Position numbers and translations under genes: made by a program | Notes under the pieces: generated by a model | The model's database searches: none | What the model was told of the DNA's origin: nothing | What the model saw: only the letters and a program-made list of their open reading frames with translations | Source: an uncultured Sinobacteraceae bacterium | GTDB taxonomy: Bacteria; Pseudomonadota; Gammaproteobacteria; Steroidobacterales; Steroidobacteraceae | Direction of reading: 5' to 3' | DNA: 58,048 nt | Assembly: GCA_937902995.1 (NCBI GenBank) | Contig: CALEKY010000019.1 | Coordinates: 1-58,048 of the forward strand | Part shown: one piece after another, positions 35,072-42,492 of the stretch | How positions within the stretch are numbered: the first letter of the stretch is position 1 | Layout of the letters: each line of letters opens with the position of its first letter

Positions 35072-35476
35072 TTACGGACACAGCGGCGCGACGTCGGTCA
35101 GCGCTCTGCGCAGCGAGGCCCAGCCCATACCGAGATTGGCCTTGCGCGTGGTGATGAGCACCATCAAACACTGCGGCTTGCCGGGTACGACCGCCATGAA
35201 GTGAAACGTGCCCTCGGTCGTCATCTGAACTTCCTGCACGAGATTCTTCGCTTCCCGGCCGCGCGTTGCGGACAAGAGCTTCTCGACGTTGGTAATGGTC
35301 TTGCCGCGGAACATGTCGACGGCGGCTGCCGCGACCGCATCCAGATAACTCTGAGTGAAATACGGCACGTTGTGAGCGACGGCCAACATCAACCCCGAGG
35401 AGATATCGACCACGGCCACGCCGAGAGCCTCGTTAACCTCTGCACGCGCAGCGAACACCTCTGTTGGAATGACCAA
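35072..35476 (-). CDS. Roadblock/LC7-domain protein
   Basis: A 134-residue single-domain Roadblock/LC7 protein, the MglB-like fold that binds and often activates small GTPases. Recognisable parts are EALGVAVVDISSGLMLAVAH near the N-terminus, the central helix with FRGKTITNVEKLL, and the closing strands GTFHFMAVVPGKPQCLMVLI. The start is TTG at 35476 with an AGGTGATAG site. It is divergent from the operon encoding a pseudo-receiver-like protein, a GTPase and a second Roadblock protein, 158 bases apart. It probably belongs to the same system, giving two different Roadblock proteins for one GTPase. Confidence 0.8.
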   Translation of the reverse strand: MVIPTEVFAARAEVNEALGVAVVDISSGLMLAVAHNVPYFTQSYLDAVAAAAVDMFRGKTITNVEKLLSATRGREAKNLVQEVQMTTEGTFHFMAVVPGKPQCLMVLITTRKANLGMGWASLRRALTDVAPLCP

Positions 35477-35634
35477 CTATCACCTGGGCGATACTTGTCA
35501 CATCTAAGCAATGTAGCTCACAGTCATTCGCGTCATTGCACTCGTAGAATTTCCGCACCGAAACAACACCACCGCGAGCGAATCGTCGACGGTTAGCTCG
35601 CCGTGTCGAAACAACCGTTCGAGACAAGCGAGAA

Positions 35635-36594
35635 GTGGAACGAGTTGACTTGGGCTTGGCTGAAGTCGGACTGAGCGAAGCCGACGGACGGCGCTTGCGG
35701 GCGATGCTGATGATGGCATTGGCCGACGGGTCGCTGCGCGCCCGTTGGCGGCTGGTGGATGCAAGTCATGCCCGCGTCGTCATCTTGGATGCAGCCAAGA
35801 TCGATCGGCTCCCGAGACTGAATCAGGACAACCGTATCGTCGCAGTGCTCGCCGGCACCGCCGATAGCGTTCCTGCCGGAGCGCGCACGCTCGATTGGCC
35901 GATCCGCGCCGAGGCGCTGCTCGCGCTGCTGAGAGATGCGGAAGCCCAAGCGCATTCGCCGCGCGCCGACGCGACATCGGGGCGGCCGCTGATCCGGCTT
36001 GCCGAGCTGCTCCGACGCACGAATCTCCATGCGACGCACGGCGATGCCTGGCTCGTCACCGGGATGACGCGCGCGCCTATGTACATCGCTCCGCAACGCA
36101 AGCAGTTCTTCTGCACCGAATCGCTGCGCACCCTACACCGATTCGATGTTCGCAACGATTTCGAGATCGCGCCGATACCGGCGACCGCGCTGCCGATCGC
36201 GAATGAGCGGCCGAAACCCATTGCCATGCTGCAATGGTCGATCGGATTGCTGACGGGAACGCTCGGACCGCTGCCGTGGATCGATGCCTCTGCCACGTTA
36301 CAGCTTCAGCGCTTTCCGGAGTTCCAGATTCTTCATCACGAACCGGCGCATCGGCGGCTTGCTGCCGCTTTTTCGCGACCCGTCGCCGGAATCGACGCAG
36401 CGATCGAGATCACGAAGCTCGACCGACATGCGGTGTGCAGTTTCGTCAATGGCGCCGAGCTGTGCGGTTACTTGCGCACGAGCGATCAGCCGCCGTCGGT
36501 CGCCAGATCGGCCGCACGCACGACCGGCGGATCCAAGCGTTCGCTCGTTCAGCTCCTGCGCCGAGCACTCGGAATCGAGACAACAGATGGCTGA
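35635..36594 (+). CDS. pseudo-receiver-like protein of the GTPase/Roadblock module
   Basis: A 319-residue protein I cannot assign to a named family. Residues 1-105 resemble a degenerate response-regulator receiver: HARVVILDAAK as strand 3, RIVAVLAG as strand 4 and RTLDWPIRAEALLALL where a receiver has its KP loop, but the conserved Lys is absent. Residues about 205-290 (PIAMLQWSIGLLTGTLGPLP, then PEFQILHHEPAHRRLAAAFS and CSFVNGAELCGYL) look like a winged-helix-type domain seen, from memory, in uncharacterised gammaproteobacterial proteins that travel with MglA-like GTPases. The start GTG at 35635 is provisional. The 3' end overlaps the GTPase start by eight bases. Confidence 0.7.
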   Translation: MERVDLGLAEVGLSEADGRRLRAMLMMALADGSLRARWRLVDASHARVVILDAAKIDRLPRLNQDNRIVAVLAGTADSVPAGARTLDWPIRAEALLALLRDAEAQAHSPRADATSGRPLIRLAELLRRTNLHATHGDAWLVTGMTRAPMYIAPQRKQFFCTESLRTLHRFDVRNDFEIAPIPATALPIANERPKPIAMLQWSIGLLTGTLGPLPWIDASATLQLQRFPEFQILHHEPAHRRLAAAFSRPVAGIDAAIEITKLDRHAVCSFVNGAELCGYLRTSDQPPSVARSAARTTGGSKRSLVQLLRRALGIETTDG

Positions 36595-37138
36595 AGAGCA
36601 CAAGATCATTTTCACTGGCACGATGGGCGCGGGTAAGACGACCGCGATCGCAGCGGTCGCCGGAAAGAACATGTTGCGAACCGAAGCAGCGAACACCGAC
36701 TCGAGCGTCGCTAAGGCGACGACGACGGTGGGCTTCGACTACGGCGAAATCGCATTGCCGAACGGCTCCGTGCTGCGTCTTTACGGTACACCGGGGCAAG
36801 CGCGTTTCGCCTTCCTGTGGCGCATCCTGGCACGTGGCGCATTGGGTTTGATCGTACTGGTCGATAACAGCCGGCCCGATCCGCTTGCAGATCTGGCGAT
36901 GTACTTGGACAACTTCGCCGATCTGGTGCGGCGCGGTGTCGTCGTGATCGGCGTCGGCCGCAGCGACACTCACCCTGAGCCTTCGCTCGATTCTTATTAT
37001 CGGTTTCTCGAGTCGCGCCAGCTCATGCTGCCAGTCTTCGAAGTCGACGTGCGCGAATCGGAACACGTGTTGATGATGCTGGACGTGCTATTGAGCATGC
37101 TGGAAATGTCCGACTGCGAGGATGAGACCCATGGGTGA
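36587..37138 (+). CDS. MglA/CvnD-like small GTPase
   Basis: A 183-residue Ras-like GTP-binding protein of the bacterial MglA/CvnD class. The P-loop is GTMGAGKT (11-18), a switch I threonine lies in TTTVGFDYG (T47), switch II is LYGTPGQARF (GTPGQ at 67-71, which replaces the DxxG of Ras, as usual in this class), and the guanine-specificity position reads VGRSD (123-127) where others have NKxD or THxD. I chose the ATG at 36587, which gives a family-like N-terminus (MAEEHKIIFTG) and overlaps the preceding gene. The following Roadblock gene overlaps its end. Such GTPases set polarity, motility or membrane signalling in other bacteria; the role here is unknown. Confidence 0.88.
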   Translation: MAEEHKIIFTGTMGAGKTTAIAAVAGKNMLRTEAANTDSSVAKATTTVGFDYGEIALPNGSVLRLYGTPGQARFAFLWRILARGALGLIVLVDNSRPDPLADLAMYLDNFADLVRRGVVVIGVGRSDTHPEPSLDSYYRFLESRQLMLPVFEVDVRESEHVLMMLDVLLSMLEMSDCEDETHG

Positions 37139-37547
37139 GGCCGCCGAACGACTCGAACATGGTTTCGCGGCAGAACGCTTCGCGCCTCATCTATTCGGGC
37201 TGCGACGCGAGTATCCCGGCGTGATCGCCGCGCAGGTGTGCACGTCGGATGGCTTCGTCGTCGCTCAAGCGCAGCGAGACGAAGAAGCGGGCCGGCGCCT
37301 TGCCGCAATGGTGAGCTCGCTGCACGCGGTGGGCGCCGCGATGATCGAGGATCTGCAACTCGGGACGTACTACCACCTGAGCGTGGAAGCGAGCCTCGGC
37401 AAATGCATGCTGTTTGCCGTTCCGGGAACGCAGGGTCATCTGCTGCTCGCCGCAATAGCGGACAGCTCCATGCTCTGGGGACAACTCTTGAGCGCTTGCC
37501 GGACGCTCAACGAACAGCTCGCCGAAATCGCCGGACAAGGCGCGTGA
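37131..37547 (+). CDS. Roadblock/LC7-domain protein, second copy
   Basis: A 138-residue Roadblock/LC7 (MglB-like) protein. It shows the family layout: PGVIAAQVCTSDGFVVAQAQ, then RRLAAMVSSLHAVGAAM and LGKCMLFAVPGTQGHLLLAA, the three-strand/helix core that dimerises and contacts a GTPase. The gene overlaps the end of the GTPase gene. I chose the ATG at 37131 because GAGG lies nine bases upstream; an ATG at 37122 has no room for a ribosome binding site. It probably regulates the GTP state or location of the adjacent GTPase. It differs clearly in sequence from the divergent Roadblock protein. Confidence 0.85.
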   Translation: MGEAAERLEHGFAAERFAPHLFGLRREYPGVIAAQVCTSDGFVVAQAQRDEEAGRRLAAMVSSLHAVGAAMIEDLQLGTYYHLSVEASLGKCMLFAVPGTQGHLLLAAIADSSMLWGQLLSACRTLNEQLAEIAGQGA

Positions 37548-37589
37548 TGGAACATCCGCGTGCAATCGCGGGCAGGAAGGGAGTTCGGT

Positions 37590-38090
37590 ACCTGTAAGTG
37601 ATGCGCCAGCCGAACAGTCTGAGAGCGCTCAAGACGCTATTGAAGGACGGCGCGACGCCGCCCGCCACCCAAAACGTGGCGTCGACAGGGTAATAGTCTT
37701 GACTGTTATCGATGACCCGCGACACGTTCGGAGAAAGCGCCGCCTTCATCCATTGCACACCTGTGCTGAAGCTCCAGTCCGTCTCTGCAATGATCCTGAC
37801 GGGCGACAACTCCCCTTCGTTTGCAGACCGTTGGGCATGGCGTAGAGCCCGACTCTCACTTGCCGGTCTTGCACCGAAGTGTTGTCTCCGACTCGGCACG
37901 TCAGGTCCGTGATTTTTACGCCATCAGGCAGCTGCACCGATTACGATCGGGCGCACTCGTATCGTTACGACCAGTTGCCTTGATCCCACTAACTGGAGCT
38001 GCTCGGGTTGCTCGGAGGATTCAGAGTCGATGGTGGCGCACTGCCGCCGCCTCCATCGCCGCCGCATGCCGCCAGCCTTGCCGCAACGAA
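37590..38090 (-). pseudogene. decayed, frameshifted lipoprotein gene
   Basis: Minus-strand remnants in several frames. Directly after the MscS-type gene's stop codon, in the same frame, comes FVAARLAACGGDGGGSAPPS, a lipobox and Gly/Ser linker without a start, ending in a stop near 37985. Further on, LPDGVKITDLTCRVGDN, then RVGLYAMPNGLQTKG, switches frame at a GGGG run near 37812-37815 and continues as ELSPVRIIAETDWSFSTG and VSRVIDNSQDYYPVDATFWV. Joined, the two parts form a beta-rich domain of a type common in exported hypothetical proteins. One missing G would explain that shift; other stops show deeper decay. A sequencing error at the G run is possible for the second break only. Confidence 0.6.
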
Positions 38091-39182
38091 TTAGGTGCTC
38101 GCCCGCGCTTCGTTCTGCTCGCCCCACCTCGACAAGAGGATTCGCTGCGTCGGGCGTGCGAACTGAACGCCGAGCTTTTCGAGCTCGCGATGGAGGCGGA
38201 CGTTGATTGCCTGCTGCGTATCCATGTATCGGTTGTAGTCGGGTGAGAGCACGTAGTACACGGTTTCGAATTCGAGGCAGTCCGGTGCGTGCTTGGCGAA
38301 ATGGCTGCGATCGAATCGCGTATCGGGGAGCGATTCGATGATCTCGCGAATGAGCGGCGGGATCCGCTCCACGACATCTATCGGCGTTTCGTACGTGACG
38401 CGTGTGCTGAACACGACGCGCCGCTCGGCCATGCGGCCGTAGTTGCGCACGCGGCTGCCGAGCAAGTCCGCGTTCGAGATGACGATCTGTTCGCCGCTCA
38501 AGCTTCGCAAACGCGTGCTCTTGATGCCGATGTATTCGACCGATCCGAGGTAATCATCGACGATCAGAAAGTCGCCGACGACGAACGGCCGGTCGAGCGC
38601 GATCGACAGCGACGCAAAGAGATCGCTCAAAATGTTCTGGACGGCCAGCGCGACTGCAACGCCGCCGATACCGAGCCCTGCCACGAGGGCGGTGACATCT
38701 ACCCCCAAGTTGTCGAGCGTGAGCAGGATCACGATCGACCAGATCACGACGTTCACGATGAAGCCGATGATGCCGAGCGAGCCGGCCATCGCGCGGTCCA
38801 CCGTCAAGCTCTTGCGGCGTCTTCGTTCGATCCACGCCGAAGCTGCAGCTGCCGCCCACACGCCGACTTGCCAGAAGAGCGCAATCGTCACGATCGTCGT
38901 GGCGACCCGGTCGATCCGCGGACCGTAGGTGAGCGCTTGCATTCCTGCGTATGCCGCGACAACGGCGAAGGTGAGTACCGTCGTGCGACTCAGCATGCCG
39001 AGCGGAATTTCGAGGAGCTCGGCGTGCTGCGTGCTCAGCAGACGCTCGTAGTAACTGCGCACCACACGACGCGCAACGAACAAGACGATGAACACGCCCA
39101 GAGCGACACCGAGCGCAATCAACCACTGCAGCAACGAGTTCGAGAACAGGAGCTGGCTCAGCAGGGTCTCCACTTCGCGCAT
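38091..39182 (-). CDS. MscS-family mechanosensitive channel
   Basis: A 363-residue small-conductance mechanosensitive channel homologue. Four to five N-terminal membrane segments are followed by the MscS pore helix and beta domain: VDVTALVAGLGIGGVAVALA, then VQNILSDLFASLSIALDRPF, VGDFLIVDDYLGSVEYIGIK and TRLRSLSGEQIVISNADLLG. The C-terminal cytoplasmic domain follows. It should open on membrane tension after osmotic downshock. The start ATG at 39182 gives a natural N-terminus. The stop codon abuts the remains of a lipoprotein gene in the same frame, which suggests a deletion joined the two. Confidence 0.92.
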   Translation of the reverse strand: MREVETLLSQLLFSNSLLQWLIALGVALGVFIVLFVARRVVRSYYERLLSTQHAELLEIPLGMLSRTTVLTFAVVAAYAGMQALTYGPRIDRVATTIVTIALFWQVGVWAAAAASAWIERRRRKSLTVDRAMAGSLGIIGFIVNVVIWSIVILLTLDNLGVDVTALVAGLGIGGVAVALAVQNILSDLFASLSIALDRPFVVGDFLIVDDYLGSVEYIGIKSTRLRSLSGEQIVISNADLLGSRVRNYGRMAERRVVFSTRVTYETPIDVVERIPPLIREIIESLPDTRFDRSHFAKHAPDCLEFETVYYVLSPDYNRYMDTQQAINVRLHRELEKLGVQFARPTQRILLSRWGEQNEARAST

Positions 39183-39293
39183 CGGCGTCTCCTCGCAGAG
39201 GGTCGATGAATAGGGAAACCGCGACCCTATCGACGCTCGACGCGTTGCGTCAACCCTGCCGTCCGCTACAAACAGTCTGTAAGAAGTGCAAGA

Positions 39294-39410
39294 TCAGCCA
39301 CTAGCAGCGTTGAGCACGCTCGAGATGGTCGCCGCATCGACCACGCCCGTGGCCGGCAATCCTCGCGCCGATTGATACCGCTTCACGCAAGCGCTGCTCG
39401 TTGGCCAAAA
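39294..39410 (-). pseudogene. C-terminal fragment of a peptidoglycan-binding domain
   Basis: The minus strand reads TFWPTSSACVKRYQSARGLP and ATGVVDAATISSVLNAASG before a TGA at 39294. This fits the second half of a PG_binding_1 domain (FGP.T..AVk.YQ...GLpatGvvD..T). The first half and any catalytic domain are missing; further upstream the frame is unrelated. The surrounding gaps (39183-39293 and 39411-39671) hold nothing else apart from a two-unit TTCAGCC heptad near 39483. Confidence 0.45.
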
Positions 39411-39671
39411 AGTGCGCGTATGTCTAGTCATTGGCTCCGCAAGCCCTACCCGCCCGCCTCGCTCGGCACGACAAATCTCCAGTTCAGCCTTCAGCTTTAT
39501 GTTGACTCCACAACCCCTCGACCCTTCTCGACGCATTCACACCGGCGCGAGCCTCTCGAATCGTGAAGTCCATCGCGCGGGAGAGCCCCGCGAACGCGAG
39601 AAAGCTCACAAAGGCCGGAAATCCGTCGGTCTTATGATGGGCGCCAATGGTTGGTTGACGGGGGAGCGATC

Positions 39672-39986
39672 ATGAGCAGCGTCTATCTCGTCGCCCTGCT
39701 GATCTCGCAAGCTTCGGGCGACGTGCAATCCATCAAAGTCGTCGATGCGGTCACGGAGGGCGGCTGCAGGAACATTGCCCGGCAGCTTCACGCGAACGAC
39801 CCAGCGCCTCAGGGCTATGAGGTCAAGTTCACTTGCGGAACGCGCGCAGCAATGGAGAACGCGGTCGCCGACAACAACTGCAAGCTCAGCGAGCAGAAGA
39901 ACGCCAACGGCTTTGCCACGACGATCTATGTCTGCGACCCGAGCCTGAAGAACAAAGTGGTTCGGTGGGTGAGGAATGTGCTCTGA
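39672..39986 (+). CDS. hypothetical small protein
   Basis: A 104-residue protein, family not recognised. I chose the ATG at 39672 because GGGGAG lies six bases upstream. The first 15 residues are hydrophobic (SSVYLVALLISQASG) but lack a basic start, so export is uncertain. Four cysteines (EGGCRNIA, KFTCGTRA, DNNCKLSE and YVCDPSL) could form two disulfides, which would fit an extracytoplasmic location. The stop codon is followed at once by a CGTGATT heptad tract. Confidence 0.65.
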   Translation: MSSVYLVALLISQASGDVQSIKVVDAVTEGGCRNIARQLHANDPAPQGYEVKFTCGTRAAMENAVADNNCKLSEQKNANGFATTIYVCDPSLKNKVVRWVRNVL

Positions 39987-40016
39987 CGTGATTCGTGTTC
40001 GTGATTCGTGATCGCG
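39987..40016 (+). repeat. heptad tract, CGTGATT family
   Basis: CGTGATT, CGTGTTC, GTGATTC, GTGATCG begins on the base after the stop codon at 39986, in the sense direction. Confidence 0.7.
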
Positions 40017-40146
40017 AGGGTCGGCTTCGCGACTTATTTGTCAGTTCCGCACACGAGATTTCTGATCATCCGAGGCAATTCTCGGCACGCCGCACATTTC
40101 CCTTCCCCCCTTTCCCTTCCTCGGTTGGCCACCCGCAAGTGTCCAA

Positions 40147-40200
40147 CCCTTCTTCCCTCCTTCCCTTCTCCCTTCTTCCCTTTCCCTTTTCCCTTTTCCC
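40147..40200 (-). repeat. G-quadruplex-forming heptad-like tract in a 3' UTR
   Basis: Eight CCC runs on the plus strand starting at 40147, 40155, 40163, 40170, 40178, 40184, 40191 and 40198. The minus-strand transcript is GGG repeated with loops of three to five A/G-rich bases. It begins four bases after the stop codon of the gene ending at 40205. The motif satisfies the standard four-tract G-quadruplex rule several times over. A looser CCCTT region continues at 40097-40120. Confidence 0.75.
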
Positions 40201-40204
40201 TTGG

Positions 40205-40537
40205 TCACGAATCCCGCCACGACCGAATTTCCGTCCGCTCGATCACGACGCCCTCTATAACGTCGTCCTGGGGCTGCCGCGGGTACGCTCGAGCTTGCGC
40301 CTCCTCCATCTGCTCGCGCAGCGCCTTTCGCAGCTCGCGCGTCCGCCACCACATGTAACCGCCGAAGCCGAGCAGGACGACGATCGCGACAGCCAGAAAG
40401 ACCGCGGAGAGCACAAATGCGCTGACGAGCATGACGCCGCCGGCAACCGCCGCGGAAGCTTTTACGAGCGCATCTTTCGCCCGTGAAATTGGCGGACGGC
40501 GATATCCGAGTTTCGGCCGTGTGTCGTAATCGTACAT
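40205..40537 (-). CDS. hypothetical membrane protein
   Basis: A 110-residue protein, family not recognised. I chose the ATG at about 40537 (MYDYDTRPKLGYRRPP) because GGAG lies about seven bases upstream. An alternative GTG at 40588 adds 17 residues without support. A basic N-terminal segment is followed by one long or two short hydrophobic segments (VAGGVMLVSAFVLSAVFLAV and AIVVLLGFGGYMWW), then a charged coiled-coil-like helix (RTRELRKALREQMEEAQARA) and an IEGVVIERTEI tail. Its stop codon is followed directly by a G-quadruplex tract, which may influence mRNA stability or termination. Confidence 0.7.
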   Translation of the reverse strand: MYDYDTRPKLGYRRPPISRAKDALVKASAAVAGGVMLVSAFVLSAVFLAVAIVVLLGFGGYMWWRTRELRKALREQMEEAQARAYPRQPQDDVIEGVVIERTEIRSWRDS

Positions 40538-40668
40538 CGAATCTCCTACACCTATCGCGCGCCCGGGGGAACGCTCTCGAATCGACACTTTACAAGACGG
40601 TGAAGTTCCCTATCCCAGGCCAGAAGTTGATCGCAGGCAGCAAAAGGCTTCAAATCCCCTTCTTTGCG

Positions 40669-40698
40669 ATCAACTATCCACTGTCAATTATCAACTAA
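40669..40698. repeat. heptad tract, TAGTTGA family, abutting a gene start
   Basis: TCAACTA, TCCACTG, TCAATTA, TCAACTA on the plus strand, ending one base before the GTG start at 40700. No Shine-Dalgarno sequence is visible, because the tract occupies its place. Confidence 0.6.
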
Positions 40699-40699
40699 C

Positions 40700-42319
40700 G
40701 TGCGTGCGTCGGATTGTGATGTCTTGATCGTCGGCGGCGGGCACAACGGGCTCGTGTGTGCCGCCTATCTCGCGGGCGCTGGCCTGAAAGTCACCGTTCT
40801 CGAGCGACGTCACGTCGTGGGCGGCGCGGCGGTCACCGAGGAGTTCCATCCCGGTTTCCGCAATTCCGTCGCTTCGTACACGGTTTCGTTGCTGCATCCG
40901 AAGATCATCCGCGACTTGAAGCTCCACGAGCACGGCTTGCGGATCGTGGAGCGGGAACTGGCCAATTTTCTGCCCACCGAAGACGGCCGGTATCTCGCGA
41001 TCGGCGGCGAACGCACGCATGAAGAAGTCGCAAAATTTTCCCGAAAGGACGCCGAGCGGCTCGACGCCTACGCCCAGCGTCTCGAAACCATTGCCGATCT
41101 GCTTCGCGAGATCGTGCTCGAGACGCCGCCGAACATGGTCGAAGGCGGTTTGCGCACCGCGCTACCGGAATGGCTGAGCGCACTCAAGCTCAGTAGGCGG
41201 TTCGCGCAGCTCGATATGAAGATGCGCCGCGAGCTGCTCAGTTTGTTCGCCGGCTCCGCCGGCGACTATCTCGACGCTTGGTTCGAAAGCGACCCGATCA
41301 AGGCCGTCTTCGGATTCGACAGCATCGTCGGCAACTATGCGAGCCCCTACACGCCGGGTTCCGCCTATGTGCTGCTCCATCACGTGTTCGGTGAAGTGAA
41401 CGGCAAGAAGGGCGCGTGGGGTCATGCGATCGGCGGCATGGGCGCCATCACGCAAGCAATGGCCAAGGCCGCGTCCAGCCGCGGCGCCGACATTCGCGTC
41501 AACTCGGGCGTGCGCGAGATCCTGATCGAGAACGGTCGCGCGGTCGGGGCCGTGACGGAAGCCGGCGAAGTATTCCGTGCAACTGCTGTCGTCTCGAACC
41601 TCAATCCGAAGCTCTTGTATCTACAGCTCATCGATTCCGCTGCGCTCGATCCGGCGTTCCGGGAGCGCATTGCGCAGTGGCGCTGCGGCTCGGGCACGTT
41701 TCGCATGAACGTCGCGCTTTCGGAGCTCCCGAGCTTTACGTGTCTTCCAGGCACGGAAAGAGCGGCGCATCACACAGCCGGCATCATCATTGCGCCGACC
41801 TTGCGTTACATGGAACGCGCGTACTTCGATGCGCGTGAGCACGGCTGGTCGCGACGACCGATTGTGGAAATGCTGATCCCGTCGACGCTCGATCCGACGC
41901 TCGCACCTCCGGGGCAGCACGTTGCAAGTCTGTTCTGTCAGCACGTCGCCCCTCAATTGCCGAACGGTGCATCGTGGGATGAACATCGCGAGGCCGTCGC
42001 CGACCTAATGATCGAGACCGTCAACGCGTATGCACCGAACTTCAAGGCGTCGGTGTTGGGGCGACAGATACTGAGTCCTCTGGATCTCGAGAGGACGTTC
42101 GGTCTCGTCGGCGGAGACATCTTCCACGGCGCGCTCACGCTCGATCAGCTGTTCTTCGCGCGACCCATGCTCGGTTACGCGAACTATCGAGGACCGCTGC
42201 CAGGCTTATATATGTGCGGCTCAGGCACGCATCCCGGCGGCGGCGTCACCGGCGCGCCTGGACACAATGCGGCGAGGGAGATTCTGAAGGACTTCAGGCG
42301 GGGTAAGTTCTACCACTAA
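40700..42319 (+). CDS. FAD-dependent oxidoreductase, CrtI/PYROXD2-like
   Basis: A 539-residue flavoprotein of the phytoene-desaturase-like superfamily, closest by pattern to the PYROXD2 group. The dinucleotide-binding motif is at the N-terminus (DVLIVGGGHNGLVCAAYLAG, then LERRHVVGGAAVTEEF). The C-terminal FAD motif is LPGLYMCGSGTHPGGGVTGA. The middle, with HAIGGMGAITQAMAKAA and EVFRATAVVSNLNP, is also typical. The likely start is GTG at 40700 (VRASDCDVLIVGGG); a TTG at 40664 would translate the heptad tract. The substrate is unknown; carotenoid genes are not present nearby. Confidence 0.87.
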   Translation: MRASDCDVLIVGGGHNGLVCAAYLAGAGLKVTVLERRHVVGGAAVTEEFHPGFRNSVASYTVSLLHPKIIRDLKLHEHGLRIVERELANFLPTEDGRYLAIGGERTHEEVAKFSRKDAERLDAYAQRLETIADLLREIVLETPPNMVEGGLRTALPEWLSALKLSRRFAQLDMKMRRELLSLFAGSAGDYLDAWFESDPIKAVFGFDSIVGNYASPYTPGSAYVLLHHVFGEVNGKKGAWGHAIGGMGAITQAMAKAASSRGADIRVNSGVREILIENGRAVGAVTEAGEVFRATAVVSNLNPKLLYLQLIDSAALDPAFRERIAQWRCGSGTFRMNVALSELPSFTCLPGTERAAHHTAGIIIAPTLRYMERAYFDAREHGWSRRPIVEMLIPSTLDPTLAPPGQHVASLFCQHVAPQLPNGASWDEHREAVADLMIETVNAYAPNFKASVLGRQILSPLDLERTFGLVGGDIFHGALTLDQLFFARPMLGYANYRGPLPGLYMCGSGTHPGGGVTGAPGHNAAREILKDFRRGKFYH

Positions 42320-42350
42320 GGCTGCAGGCTGTAGACTGTAGGCTGTAGTA
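42318..42350 (+). repeat. heptad tract, GGCTGAA family variant
   Basis: AGGCTGC, AGGCTGT, AGACTGT, AGGCTGT, AGTAACC, starting at the stop codon of the oxidoreductase, sense orientation. The third position of TGA is changed to TGT or TGC in every unit. A CCCTCACCC repeat fragment follows at 42370-42400. Confidence 0.7.
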
Positions 42351-42448
42351 ACCACGCATTCACGTGTTTGTCCCTCACCCACTCGCTTCGCTCGGGGGAG
42401 AATGCGCTCCGCGCGTCTTACTGTCGTCTGTTGCCTGCCGCGCGCCTC

Positions 42449-42490
42449 TACCTTCAGCCTTCAGCCTTCAGCCTTCGACCTTCAGCCTCT
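42449..42490 (-). repeat. heptad tract, GGCTGAA family
   Basis: On the minus strand AGAGGCTGAAGGTCGAAGGC continues as TGAAGGC repeats, starting two bases after the stop codon of the M20 gene, in the sense direction. Confidence 0.75.
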
Positions 42491-42492
42491 GG

